DNA of 64,000 nt from Liolophura sinensis (GCF_032854445.1 NC_088301.1:17258018-17322017), one strand, 5' to 3'; numbered from the stretch's first letter, positions 20,641-33,699 are shown. The notes: generated by a model not told the origin, from the letters alone. Made by a program: numbers and translations.

Positions 20641-21017
20641 GATATTCAGAACTTTTGAATTTAGTATATACATGCAATCATTTATGCCGTAAATAGCATG
20701 GGTTTATTGCATAAACGGGGCGAGTTATGTCTTTCTGTGTGTATGATCAACATTTTAATACGGTCTTAATATAAGATGTTGCTTAAACATATTTAAGTAT
20801 GTTATAATTAAACATTAAACACCTTTTTTGTCTGTTGCAAAGAAATGTTTATTACGCGTACCATGGTTAAGCATTTGTTTCTTCAGTGCATTAGTTCATA
20901 AAGTTTTGTTTTTTTGCTGTATACAATCCTGTACTGTTTTTCCCCCCTATGTACCTATGTTAACCATTGCTAATGCATTTAATATCACGGAACCGTCAGC
21001 AGCTGTCATTTTAGAAA
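20641..21017. other. Intergenic sequence
   Basis: No gene recognised; short frames only. Confidence 0.4.
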
Positions 21018-21160
21018 GCGGACACAGCCCACGACGATCCGCAGGTTACTGGCAGTTGTACGACCAGAGAGGTAGCCAGCATGAGCTTGACTTAAACTCA
21101 CAGTGATCACGTGAGCCATTGTGCCGCTGTGTAACGCTAACCACTTGACCACTGAGGCTT
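21018..21160 (-). mobile_element. SINE family 1, 5' half
   Basis: The reverse complement carries the tRNA-like head (gcctcagtggtcaagtggtt) and body (gcggatcgtcgtgggc), but the 3' module is missing. The + strand reads cccacgacgatccgcaggtt. Confidence 0.72.
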
Positions 21161-21339
21161 CCACTCCAGAATTTTTCACGAACACGATGATGGTCAGTTT
21201 TATTACTGAAGGAAACCGCAGATGCCAGAGAGAATCCAGCGACCTTTGGCAAATTACTGATGAAGTTTAGCATCAGTGATGTAGAGATATTGTCACCATA
21301 ATGTTGTAAAACTAGTGGCCTGTAAGGAGCGTTCGTCCA

Positions 21340-21726
21340 CACGATTGTAGACGACGATTTGTAGTCACGAAGATCACTGGACGGTAGACAACGGTTTATA
21401 GTCACCAAGACCACACGAAGGAAGACAACGGTTTATAGTCACCAAGACCACATGATTGTAGACAACGCTTTTTTGTTACCAAGACCACATGATGGTAGGC
21501 GACCCTTTATAGTCACAAAGACCACATGACACAAAACAACGATTTTTTGTTACGAAGACCATATGATGGTAGGCGACGGTTTATAGTCACCAAGACCACG
21601 TGATGGTAGACAACGGTTTATAGTCACCAAGACCACATGATAGTAGACAACGATTTTTTGTTACGAATACTACACGATGGTAGACGACGGTTTAAAGTCA
21701 CCAAGACCACATAGTAGTAGACAAGT
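21340..21726. repeat. 37-bp minisatellite
   Basis: About ten imperfect units containing ggtttatagtcaccaagacc and ac(a)tgatggtagacaac. Alternate units carry gattttttgttacgaag in place of the first part, giving a partial higher-order pattern. Confidence 0.88.
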
Positions 21727-21794
21727 GAGTTATATAGTCTGTATAGAGCGTTCCAGTGAGATATGGGCAAAGTAAAAATAAACTTAAAATATGA

Positions 21795-21960
21795 TCAAAA
21801 TATATGTGGTGGTCATCTCAAATTCGTAGAAGAATCAAGACGACAAAACCATCGTGTGCATAGCAGCTTTTATTGCAAAAAATATGTGGTGGTCATCTTA
21901 AATTCGTAGAAGAATCAAGACGACCAAACCCTCGTGCGGATGGCAACTTTAATTGCAGAG
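21795..21960. repeat. ~81-bp unit repeated twice in tandem
   Basis: atatgtggtggtcatct, aaattcgtagaagaatcaag and acgac(a/c)aaacc(a/c)tcgtg occur twice, about 81 bases apart, each copy followed by a ttt(t/a)attgca end. Confidence 0.85.
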
Positions 21961-24900
21961 TTAAAGCTATAAACAGAACAGTCTGGGTTATGCGTGCAAC
22001 TTCTGTTTGAATAATACGGAACGGTTCTAAATCGTTTTAAGTATGTTTTCTGTAACAGCACTGCGGCGTTAAATTTTATAGACATTCGAGAAGCGTGACT
22101 AGCTATTAATGCTCATGGTCAAACTATGAACACGGAAATAATTACAGCGTGTGCCCATTTAGACAACTCATTTACAAAGGTTTAGTCGGCGTTAGCGAAC
22201 AAATCACCGCCGGACAGCTTAACCAGTGAAATGTCTATAATAAGAACCCAAATTCGTTTAGGTACAAACTCTTACCGAGCACAATAACTAACGTATAATT
22301 AGGAGAAAAACAACGTTGAGAACGAATGGTATTGATTAAAACGCTAGTGCGCTGTCACGTTTACAGACGAAATGCATGCTCTTTTCAATGGTATTTGATT
22401 GATATTTCAATTTTTTTCTCCTTTAACAGAAAATTTAGCATTACAGTTGTTTAAGTGTATGTTAAGAATACTGAGGCGTTAATCGTCTTATGCAGCACTA
22501 GCTTTAATGTACATTTACTATACTAACAGACACTTTGAAAATAAATGTAGATTAATATAGTGCATAGTGCTGGTAGGTCTAATACAAGAAAGAATTCACT
22601 TACCTTGGTAAAAAAAAATGGTGTCTGGATGAGCTGTATAAAATTAAAAGAAAAAGCTTAATGTGCATGTTTGAAAAAAAAGAGCTTTAACTGGTACGCT
22701 ATAAGTCGAGGAATTGTTTTTGCAGGCATTAATTTAAGTACTTGTAAAAAAGATACAGTCGTCGGTGAATAATGTCGAAATATGTTCATGTTCGGGTAGG
22801 TCCGCAACCTGTAGATTTTAAATAAAACAAGTGGTTTTCAAACAGCAAAATTAACTTATAAACTGTTGCAGATTGATGCATGGTCTGTAAATTCCAATCT
22901 TGCCATATCTCCTTTGTAGGTCTTGCTGCGTGCTGGACGGGCAATGTGTGAGATTAATTGAATACTACAAAGCCACATATTAACTCTTGCAACAGTGTGA
23001 GTTACTTTGAGCTTGCCGTTGGTCATATGTAGTTAAGGTCATCAGAGCGTATGGAAAAGGTATGGAGATTCCTTTTCTTTTGGACAGATTTTCTATTAAA
23101 CACGATGTGACATTAGAGATAGTTACCACAAATGGATTTGCAGTGTAGATGAAATTACACACAATTTTGGATAATCATGCCACAAATTGGGAGGTTGAAT
23201 ATTGTCTTTTGACAAACTACAGTTCACTTTTGTATACTGGATACTGATGTAGACTCTCGGTAGCAAGACTGGACAACTTAACTGAGACATATCCTTGTCT
23301 CTAACATTAATCAGTGTGTAAATTTAGACCGACTGTGCAATCTCATGTCCCGCAAATTAAGAACTGTCCAGAAAAAAAGCAAAAGAAATTTATTGAACTC
23401 TTAGGCGACTATATAAGCCATGTTTAGGTGACTGTGGCCAGGGTCTAGGTGATTGATACATGTCCAGCCTGTTCAGACGTGCAATAAAATACTCACACAT
23501 ACGTAAATATGTATTAACAGAAGATCCTGTCTACCTATATACCCAACTCGACATAATATACAAAACTAGACTCAGCAAACTACAGTGAGGATTTCGTTAC
23601 ATACAGTTTACACTTCATTAAAGCAGCAAGACGTTTCCCCTTCAGCTAATCGCAAAGAACCGTAGATTGAGCATAGTTATAGGCATTTAACATTACGTAG
23701 GCTTGCAGTGAAAGCCCGATCCCGATTTTATTCTGTGGAAATATAAAAGCGTCTATAACCTTAACCAAAGATTAATTAAATTGGAAAATTTAATTTCAAC
23801 ACATGACTAATAGCGCTGTGACATTGATCCTTTCGGCGGAAAAGCAAAAAAGACCTTGGGCCTTGAAAGCAGCAACTTTGGAAACGTGACGGTCGATTGT
23901 TTTTAGAGGGTAAAGCTGTCAGCCCTAGCACCACATTTATTGTTTGATCACCTGTATTTTGAATGTATAAGAATGACTAAGAAGCAATTAAGAGTATTCT
24001 TGAATAAATTTCCAATACAGATAAGACACAATCGCCTTGACTTGTTTTCAGAGTTATTGTAACAGTTGAGACAAATCCATTGAGCGTTTAATACATAGAC
24101 ACTTTCTACACTGACGAATCATGACTTGCACAAGTGTTGCTATTCAAAACATTTTCAATGGAAACATGCATATTCCGGTTACATAAAGGGACGTCGAGCA
24201 TATCAATACGGTTGAAAATATGTAATTTTTCGGTATAGCTCTTATAAAACTGTAAGCACAAGTGTATATGCCTTAACAAGGTTAACACTTCCAAACAGAT
24301 CAATACACAAACATGGCAAGTATATTGATGAAACTTACATGGAATCTCGCTGGCTGAGTCAAAACACTGAGATCCGGCTACTCTAACCTCTTGATTTGTG
24401 CATACTCACATTTGGGTATACCCACCAAACCGATATAGAGCAGTAGATATACAATATAAGTGATGAATAAAAAAACGTAAACAATGCCCAACATGACAAC
24501 ACATGTCACCGCATTAAGACGCACAAGCGGGACTCGGGTATGACATACTGAGGCCTCTCTTCTTGTCAGGTGTCTCTACATACTGTGAATGGCGACACTA
24601 ACTAATAATCAGGGGGTTTAGTATTAAATGAAGGGGAAATCTTTCGTATGTGTGTATGTGTGCGCATATGCGTGCAAGTGGATGTGCGTGTGCGTGCGCG
24701 TGTATGTGCGTGCGTGTGTGTGTTTGGATATAAACAATTCAGTGTATTGACTGTATATACATCACAGGCATGATGTGCGAGAGTACGCAGTAAGGTGAAC
24801 TCTTAGAAACTACACGCGTTTACTTCAAAATGTGTATGGACAACATCATTTCAGGCTGTAGATATTAGGGACGTCTATAATGAGATTTCACCGCTATTAA

Positions 24901-25652
24901 ACAGGATGTTACAATGGCGTTAATTACTATTCATTGCACTTTTATGTCATTTGTGTACTGATGTTGTCTACTTTCAGTCTTTGACCATTTGTCGACCATT
25001 TCTAATCTCGACTTGTCTCCACCCTATCAATCGAAAGGCATCGGCATTGTCTTGGTGAAATTATCAGCATTTGACTAGTCAATCAGTAGTATAATTGTTT
25101 ACCTCTTTTCGACCAATCAAACATCTGTGACAAAACGCCATGGACCGTCTACAAGCCTTTGTCCACTAGCTAAATGTTCCCTGTCTCTTCTAAAAGTTTA
25201 AGAAACCTGTCTCTTCTACGTAGCACCAACGGTTCACAAACCACGACAGATAGTTAATCTACATATCTATATGCAGAGAACTGATAAGCGTTGTGTGGAG
25301 AAAAGATCAGGCTGCATGACCTGTAAGTCGCTGATACTAGCCTTATGACTGAGGTTTATACCGACACCTAATATGTCTAGTTGCATGCTAAAACATCACC
25401 AAAACTTTGGACGAAGACAGAGGTAGAACCCGAGTCATATATGAAACATCTCGATGAAGAAACTTGTAGCTATATCCACTAAGTATCTTCCGCTATCAAC
25501 AAATAGAAAACTGTTTGAGTTTGGCACAAACACAGTTATCTCACTGTGTGTACGCTTATATCTATATCGTGAAACAGCCTATGCACCGGATTCCGTGTAA
25601 TTCACCATAGAGTCCGACTCTTAAGAACATTCTACTGTTTACCAGCGACGTG
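21961..25652. other. Intergenic sequence without recognisable genes
   Basis: Only short unrelated frames on both strands. A GT-rich microsatellite is listed separately at 24640-24725. Confidence 0.5.
24640..24725. repeat. GT/GC-rich alternating microsatellite
   Basis: Alternating purine-pyrimidine run made of gtgtgtatgtgtgcgcat and gtgcgtgcgtgtgtgtgt type repeats, about 85 bases. Such runs can adopt Z-DNA; nothing else marks a function. Confidence 0.75.
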
Positions 25653-27188
25653 CACTGAAAAAAAAACTCCGTCAAAAATTAACGGAGTCTATTCCGCTGC
25701 TGTTTACTCCGCTATGTGAATAGTAGTACTCCGCCAAAAACAGTGGACTAACTCCATTAACACATATCCCATCAACGGAGTTTTTAACTCTAAAGGAGTG
25801 CACTCCGCTGAGACATTTTACAACTCGTGTGTTTCGGTCATTTGGGGAACGATACCCTCTCATGATTGGCTGGATATTCCGCTGCTTGATGAACAATGTT
25901 GGGCCAGCATGTATAAGGTAAGTACATGTATCATATATGCTTAAATTTGTTTGCACATGGAGCACATAGTTTAACACAAATTTTGCATTATACTAGGTTG
26001 GTTTATACTCAGTCCTTAAACAAGCAGTCCCCTAAATTAGCTTCATAGCATGAACTCATCTAATCGTCTGCATTGATATTAACTCTACTGTGTAAATATT
26101 TATAGTGTAAACACCAGAATGAATATTAAGTAATAGATGCAGTTAACCATAGGCCCTGTATCTAAGCTACAATGTGCCACCCAACATTGGTTAAGATTCA
26201 TAAGCGAGTTGTATTTTTATCTATTCAACCTGTAGCTATTAGTAAAAACAGTGTACTTGATGTGCAATATTTAATCAGTCAACATTAAAGAGACAAGTTA
26301 GAGACCTTCAGCTGAAGCTTATAGGTACACAGAGTAGCATACGGGTTTCCAGCATCCCCTGTTAGCCTTGGAAGCGATTAAAATATCAAGTCACATTTTA
26401 TTGCTTGTCACATGACACCAGTCACACTCGCGCACGTGCAGAGCGGGTTTTCCGTGTGGAATCATATCGAAGAGTTTACCGAAAAACAAATGTCATGAAA
26501 TACATATCGTTACGGGTTAGTGCTTACTCTAGGCCGAGAAGGTAAGTCCACGCATCTCCAAAACCCTATTTTAGCCCGATCAGGCGTTCAGAAAACTGTT
26601 AAACCTGATTTCTTTTTGTTTTGTTTTTTAGATAGTTTAATTATCTTATACAGGTAATTTAGTGTGTCTGCAAATAAGGAAACAGGGACATTTTAGTGAA
26701 GTACATGTAGTCCTGATGAATTTAAATTAATGACTGGCTTGACTGATTGGTACTTGACTGATTATTTCTTAATGAGTTTTTTGATTGATATTTTCTGGGT
26801 TCATTGATACTGTTTGGGTTATATGTGCACATGGCCCTATGGTTTCGCCATAAGAAAATGCATTTAACCATGGTAGTGGAGTAATACCGTGAATCCGCGG
26901 AGTAATGCTGTGAATCAGTGGAGTACTCCGTTACTCCTGACAGGGGAGTTGACTTGAGTTATTTGCTGTATGACAGTACAAACTCCTCTAACCATGGGAA
27001 CGGAGTAATACCTTGAATCCGCGAAGTACTACTGTAAATCAGCAGAGTACTCCACTACTCCTGACAGCGGAGTCAACTCCGTTTTTTGTTTACTCTGCTA
27101 AATTAGCGGAGTACTCCCTCAGACACCATACAACGGAGTACTCCGTTGTTAACTCCGTTGTATTTAACGGAGGTTTTTTTTTTCAGTG
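25653..27188. mobile_element. Non-autonomous inverted-repeat element with CGGAGTACTCCG subrepeats
   Basis: The left end CACTGAAAAAAAAACTCCG at 25653 is mirrored by CGGAGG, a T run and CAGTG at 27171-27188. Both ends (25653-25820 and 26870-27188) contain many short direct and inverted copies of actccg/cggagt, including the palindrome cggagtactccg; the middle is unrelated AT-rich sequence. No transposase is found inside. Flanking gacgtg and tgacgt are similar but offset, so the target duplication is unclear and the superfamily is not assigned. Confidence 0.7.
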
Positions 27189-27741
27189 TGACGTCACTTC
27201 GTGTCGATTTGCCATTCGAAAGAATATTGGTTCAAGTAAATAATTAATGGTAAAACTACGGCTGAATTAGCTGAATCATCAGCACACGCATTGTTCGCAA
27301 AGATCGCACCTTGGGTATTTTACAATAAAGGCCTTATCCTTGCTTAGTGCAAAACAACCTTGTTTATCTTAAAATTTCACAATGGTTTAAAAATGTGAAA
27401 TTAAATGCGCCACTTATAAGTTAAATCACCTTATACATCATCTAAAGGTCCCCTTAATGTTGTAAGTCCATGTACATTTAGCACTTTCATTCAACATATC
27501 ATCTTGCATGTGGGAAAAGTTGGAAATACTACGCCCATATAAATATACCAGTATTATAGAATGAAATTATAACCGATCTGTCTGCCTCTACTTTTTTTGT
27601 TTACTGTTAAAATACATTACCTATAGTACAGTATAAAGTAGGTAGAAACATAATGTCGATTTTTTCTGTCGGAGATAACGTTTGTTTTAATGGAGACAAG
27701 TATCAGGTTACAGATGTTTTTAGGCCCATAAGGACTTTTGA

Positions 27742-28250
27742 ATGCTACGAAATATGACATATTCTATTACCTGCGAGTCTTTCTTTCAGCGGCCTCTCCT
27801 AAACGTCTCAGTTGACCACAAACCTTGGTATGGCAATCAACCAATGGGTAACAAAACGATCGGATCCATGATGTCTTATATTTCCCGCGATGCAAAAAAC
27901 GCCGTTACACGAATCACTGCGTCCGGCTTTCGACATCCACAGTTCTTGCTGATGCCGGGTTTTCTGTTATGGACGTTATGCCTGTGAGAGGTCACCGCAA
28001 TGAATCCAGTGTATGTCACCAAACCGTCCGTTTCAAAATGTCGTGAAATCAGCAATATCCTGCAGGCTTCAAGTGTGTTATCAGAAAATGCTGAAAGTGA
28101 AAATGCCGTTGAGAATACTCCCATGTCGGTCACGCCACTCCCAGTGCAAATGCCCGATGCTGTCGACTGTAATATTACACGCTACAGTAGCAAAACGATC
28201 CAAATGGCAAAATCCCAGTTTTCAGCACCTTTAGCTCTGTCAAACTGAGT
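27742..28250 (+). pseudogene. Tyrosine recombinase remnant (Crypton / KIAA1958-like)
   Basis: Three successive frames together read as one domain: QPMGNKTIGSMMSYISRDA, then YTNHCVRLSTSTVLADAGF and VMDVMPVRGHRNESSV, then KCREISNILQASS. NHCVR carries a catalytic-type Arg and GHRNESS the His/Arg block of the tyrosine-recombinase fold used by Crypton elements and their domesticated relatives (KIAA1958/ZMYM-type). The later active-site Tyr is not identifiable. At least two frameshifts and stops make it inactive. The N-terminal part of the enzyme was not found upstream. Confidence 0.72.
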
Positions 28251-30022
28251 ATGAGAAATCTTTTGACCTGACGCAACTGTCGCTACGAGCAACGAGCGAA
28301 CTCCTCGGCTCGCTGTCAGTGTGTTCGCTGTTTGACACCGTGCCTGTCTCACCGAAGCAACCTTGATAACGTTCACACCCTGGCCTCTTCAGTGTTATCT
28401 TAGCTGAAAGCAGGACAATATGAAAGCAACCCTGCAGAAAACAACGTGTCGGGAAAAGTGGGGGCTGTGTTTGGTGTTAATCTAGACCGCAACGGCGTTT
28501 TTGTTATAATTACGAAAAAATGTTGCTGCTACCAAGGAAATAAGATAATAAGATAGGAATAATGTTCGCGTCAGGGTAGTCTAACGGTACTTGGACATCA
28601 AGTCGATGTGGAAGAGTTGATATTTTAGGTCGAAGGCAAAGTTTCAGCCTCGAAACTACAGATTTTTGATTCGACTGTGGCATTAAATCAGGTCGTTTGT
28701 CAAGTACTTGACAAGGTTCGTTGCTTGCCCTAGGCGTTTGCCAAGTGCCTTCAATCTATAACAGGACGTCCTTATGTAATAGCAGTTCCGCTGTTAGTTG
28801 CAGGTCGTGTCCATATATACATATATTAGGTTGTACATCGAGGGTGTCACGCAAAACACCGAACGGTTTATATGTCAAATAAATCTAAACAATCCGAATT
28901 TCCTTCAGTGAGAAAAGTGTTATTTCGCATAGTTTATGGATATCACTTTTGTTTTTACATTTTTTAGATTTTACACCCGGTCGCCATGACGTTGAAAAAG
29001 AAATATTATTTTGTTTGAAGATGTTCCAGTCTGATCTCAACGGTATGACGTCATACTACATGTACAGTAAACTTTTATATTTCTACCTCACGCAACAATA
29101 AGACACGACACCTTGGATACCCAGCTTTGAAGTCTCTAGGCCAACTGCCATGGCCTAAGCATTCCGTTGATTGGTCTAAACTGCATGAGCCCTGTGAATC
29201 GAGTAAAACAGAATGGGAGCATTAAATACGTAGTTTTCGCTACATTTTCTTCAATTTTGGGGTTAGAATAGACTTTAACACATTCGCCTTGTGTTTGTGT
29301 TATAACCCCATTCCGCTGAAACTTGTTTTGTACATAGTCAAACGCGCATTAGCGGGATTTGTCTCGGTACGAAACAAAGTTCAGCGGTATAGGATTTACA
29401 CAACAAACCTCTACGGCCGTCTTTAACCCTTAAACATATTGTTGAAAATGACATCAAACGCAAGGTAAATAAGTTAAAAAAAATAACTAAATACATCAAA
29501 AAGGGGTGACAAAGCATTTTGTCCTGAAAAAGCCCCAATTTGTACACTACACAAGATTTTCATCAGATTGTCTTCACACTTGCATATTATATTGCCGAGG
29601 ATCTATAAGAAAATGAAATATTGAGTACTCAAAATATTGCCCATTGGGTAAGAATGTTAAACATGTTGTCGTAGGACGCTGACGTTTTTCCTTCACATCA
29701 GTGATTTCCTTAGCTGTACAATGAGCAAGGTGTCAAGAAGACACATGGCATTTCCACAGTATAGTAGATATAAACGGGCATATATTTGCTACATCACAGA
29801 AATCCTCTGACTACATCTACTCCCAGGTAACTCTCCTGTTACAATTATATATGTGAGTGTAATTCAGTTCAAAAGACTAAGATATTAGTTTGAGTAATCA
29901 ATCTGGGTTTTGGGAATTTGAGTGGATTTTGATTCAATTGTTGACGGCTTGAATTGTAATTCGAATACCTCACTTATTACATTCAATGAGCTAGTCCAAG
30001 ATCATCAAAATATATGTTTCAG
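28251..30022. other. Upstream/intronic sequence of gene B without recognised exons
   Basis: No signal exon, EGF1 exon or first lectin exon could be found in front of the 30023 lectin exon, although gene A has them within a few kilobases. Confidence 0.5.
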
Positions 30023-30178
30023 GTGGCGCCTGACTTACCGGCTTTACTCTGTCTGTGGGTAACTCCTCCCAGAATAACACAGTTTGTTACCAGGACAACG
30101 CTACAGACCCAGGAGGGTCCGTGAGGATTATGATAACTGATTTCTGGCCCCTTACTTTGTGTGAAGTACAGATTTTCG
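30023..30178 (+). pseudogene. Gene B exon: second lectin half with an in-frame stop
   Basis: Acceptor atgtttcag|gt and donor ttcg|gtaagt match gene A's 3301-3510 exon. The frame gives GA, then TGA at 30031-30033 where gene A has CGA (Arg), followed by LTGFTLSVGNSSQN, CYQDNATDP and LTLCEVQIFG. It is 156 nt instead of 210; the missing 54 nt remove the INGVCNVSGPVFG segment in frame. The stop replaces the very Arg that would close the F-type sugar-binding motif. Confidence 0.82.
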
Positions 30179-30399
30179 GTAAGTAAGATCAAGAGTTACA
30201 CGATCTACATGGATAATAGTTTATGCGGAGAGATCAAACGCCTAGCAGCAGGACCTTGACCTAATTCTGTTGACGTCAAATGTTCCTTTCGCAACGCATC
30301 ATGATTTAAGACAGGTACAACATTAAAATAGAAACTGATACTGTTACGGTATTGAAAACAGCAACAGAAAACAGACTCAGTGACTCAATATTACAATGA

Positions 30400-31460
30400 A
30401 AACAATGCTTTATATATAAAATGAGACGTACAGTTTTACAGACAGTTCAACAACAACAACAACAGCAACATACACATCAGTATTACCGGTCTTTACAAGT
30501 TTCCAGTTCACCTTTGCATCCCAAGGAATGTATTCCAGGAAATCCAACGTAAAGACCATGGGATAAACACACAATCCACACAAGTCACAAATTGTCCTAG
30601 ACAGGTACTTCGCCAGGTTAGCGAACACAGTACACAGGTTACACAGAACTGGAACAGTCAAGCCTTTGAATGACGTCACACCCGCAGAGCACAACACAGG
30701 GTAAATACAGGCATGGAGGTATAATCCACTTTAGAACAGTCACAGCTCCCGCAGAAACTCACAAACGAGCCGTTCAGAGACGTAGAGTAATGTCACCTTG
30801 TGGCAGAACGAACGTCCTTTACAAAACTGAAAACTTCAGATTAGAGTCCTTGACGACCTTGTCGGTCAGGTGAGGTCAGCGTGTTAAACAAATTACACAG
30901 TCAACACTGTATAATCATAATAAAGATCCGAACACCAATAAACGTGACTTCCGCAGAAATTCACATAAACCAGACATCAGTACTACTGTGGTACACAAAC
31001 GGTGCCTGCATAAAAATCTGTCCTCCCAAATGAAACTGGCATCACCAGCTCATATAAATATAATGGACTCTATACGAGAGCGTCTCACACTCTCCTGGCT
31101 CCCAGTGGATGCAGCAAAAATACCTCCTCTCTGCGCAGAAAACACGGCTTATATACGCTCCAGGTGGATTCAACTATTTTTAGACACAGAATTAACAGCC
31201 AGTGTACAGCCAGTTAAATAAACAGAGCATTGAACAAGGTGCTTTCAACCAGGTCCGCGCTGTACATATATAACAGGGCCTGTTATGCTTTCACAAAGGT
31301 CCGCAGACTAACAGTACATGAAGACGTTAAATATTCATACATAGCAATACACTGTCACGCTGTAGAGGTTACGCTACAATCCATATACCTGGCGTAACAA
31401 TGGTTCGTGGTCCTACTTCGCACTAGCGCCACCTCATGAGATTAAAAAATACGCCACCTC
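30400..31460. other. Unresolved repeat-like block in gene B intron
   Basis: Contains a (caa)n run near 30450, words such as ccgcagaaa(c/t)tcacaaa repeated at about 30750 and 30955, and open frames on both strands without recognisable domains. It may be a degraded transposable element. Confidence 0.3.
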
Positions 31461-32254
31461 CCATTGTATTGGGAACTTTTCTATATATGTGACATGTGAT
31501 GAATAGCAAAGGAAACAAAGAAACACACATAAAATAAGCTGGATCGCACGTGACATAATTATAACGTAAATAAACAAAGAGCTTCTATTGCAAATGGTGG
31601 GAGTGAAGCGCCACTATGTAACATCTGATATGCGTGATACGTCATTGGAATACCGTTCAGTTTGTTACTGTTTCATTATGTTCCTGTCTGTTGCCAGTTT
31701 TTGTGGGACAAATATAACCATGGTGTCATTGCTGCAATTCTAAGTGGTGTCATGTCCAAATCAGAGTTTTACGTGTATCTCACATAACGGGACACTGGAG
31801 CAGTAGATCCAAGGTCAATCCTGCGTGGAGTCATACCTAAGGCCTTAAAAAAGGTTCTAACTTCCTCGCTTGAGGTTCAGCATGAAGGGGATACAGCAAC
31901 TACTGGTTGACTATAATCAGTACAATGGCTCGGCATCTCAGTGAAGCAGCACTAGATAAAAGAGCTGTTGTAATCCTTCCTGCAAGAAGGAGGCATATTA
32001 CATGCACCTTAAGAATTCCTTTTGTCGTCATATTATTACAACATAGATACATTACTCAAATTTAAAAGGTAACGTTTTCTAATTATCATATTATCATCGC
32101 TGTGATGCTTCGGTAAATTACTTTCTTGAGAATCGTTTCTTTTCACTGTATTTGGTAATTATTTTCTTTATTACCCTAGATATGTGTTGCCGTTATACCA
32201 CAAAATGTCTATGTGTAGACCTATTTTGAAAGTTGTTGATTGTGTATATATCAG

Positions 32255-32402
32255 TATGTATCCCCGGGACGTATGGACCAGGCTGTGAGAAGAGATGTGG
32301 GAAAGGTATTGAGGGACCGTCTGTATGTAACACAACACCCGGGCACTGTCCACAGAGAACACAGGTGCATGGCGGGATACTCTGGTCTGAGATGTGATAA
32401 AA
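32255..32402 (+). pseudogene. Gene B EGF-2-type exon, frameshifted
   Basis: Acceptor tatatcag|ta and donor aa|gtaagc correspond to gene A's 4156-4305. It begins CIPGTYGPGCEKRCGKG, where a Cys has become Gly, and reads to PSVCNTTPGHCPQRT. A 2-base deletion relative to gene A then shifts the frame into a TGA. Confidence 0.8.
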
Positions 32403-33081
32403 GTAAGCTTTATGCAAAAAAATACAGTCGAGTACAATATCAAAACTACAGGTGAACCAAAGCCCAGATGTTTTGGCTTAGTTTGTTACAGATCTTTGCT
32501 AATTTGGAATCAAAGCCGTTTATGTATATATATATTCCTGTACAAAACATTGTCTATAGATTCCTATATAAAGTACATTTACGCCCCATCCAAGGACCTG
32601 CCTGGAATTAGGATATGGCTTTTCGCTTTAGAGTTGTAACTTTACTATTTGGAAACCCGGCAACACGTGGAATTTCCCTATAGGACAACAATTGGAACTC
32701 CTGTTTTACTGTCATACTTTGTTGTCGTACAATAGAAGGAAGTACTCTCTAAAACCATGGTCTAAAACCATTGCACAATAGCATGTGTGTCAGTGGTACG
32801 TAATTTACGTAACAGTGAAAATTACACAGGTTCTGTACTGGTAGTACGGTACCCATAATTATGTGGAACTGCTGTTAACAAATATATCGGGTGGGCTCCT
32901 AAATCCTTTGTTCAAAACCTTTCAAACTTTAGACATTCAAATGGCATGATTTTGTTAATATGCTGACAAGGTCAAAGCTTGAGTAGTCTATACACAGGGA
33001 TAAAATGAAAACATAGCCTCAAAAACGCACGTTCCGGTGACCCACAATGCATAACCTGTCAGGTTTCATGAGGGTCGCACG
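32403..33081. other. Gene B intron, nothing recognised
   Basis: AT-rich sequence with no supported feature. Confidence 0.4.
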
Positions 33082-33237
33082 GAAAAATTTACTGAGGATG
33101 AACTAAATGCACGCATCGAGGACTGCTGGAAAAAAATTACTCTTAAGGAGATTGAGGGCACAATAAGTTCATGGAAGAAACATTTACGCGCCGTCTACCG
33201 AGAAGATAGAGGACTATTTGATCACCTTTACAAGTAA
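33082..33237 (+). pseudogene. Mariner/IS630-like transposase C-terminal fragment
   Basis: An uninterrupted 51-codon frame ending in TAA reads EKFTEDELNARIEDCWKKIT, EIEGTISSWKKHLRAVYRED and FDHLYK. The W-x-x-I-T and SSWKKHLRAV then HL pattern is typical of the extreme C-terminus of mariner-like DDE transposases. The catalytic part is absent upstream. Confidence 0.6.
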
Positions 33238-33514
33238 AACAAGGTAGGACATCCGTTTGAAATGGCCGGAACATGCGTTTTTGACTGTGTTTTGATTGTG
33301 GTCCCATGATCATAAATCTTATAGGAAAAATTGAAATTGAAATTTGGTCTGTGTACTTAAAACATAATGGTTTTTTAGTGTGCAAAAAAATTGGAAGCTG
33401 ACGTCGGAAATACTGAGCGCCAAAGCATGGTCCATTTTTTATTCCCACCCGATACATTATAATTTTTAAAGATTATCTCTCTGATATCTTAACATAACTT
33501 CTTTTTGACTGTGT

Positions 33515-33655
33515 AAAAGTGTGTACCAGTGGGATATATGCACCATATATGATGTGGGGACTGTACTGCAGGACCGGCTATCTGTGACACAACATCCGGG
33601 CACTGTCTGCAGACATCACCCATTTGCAGACCAGGATTCTCACCTCCGACATGAG
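33515..33655 (+). pseudogene. Gene B EGF-2-type exon, strongly decayed
   Basis: Nucleotide similarity to 37529-37684 is clear at tgtgacacaacatccgggca, ctgtctgcag and attctcacctccga. About a dozen bases covering the GCEK part are lost and the frame is broken. Confidence 0.65.
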
Positions 33656-33699
33656 AAACTGGGAAATGTTGGGGCGCTGACACTTATAGTTTATTGTTA

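Noticed and set aside
21340..21726. CRISPR-like array
   Set aside because: Units are contiguous imperfect minisatellite copies without unique spacers, in a eukaryotic locus.
30410..30697. Minus frame with cysteines and a hydrophobic end
   Set aside because: Part of an unresolved repeat-like block with a (caa)n run; no family recognised and no conserved counterpart.
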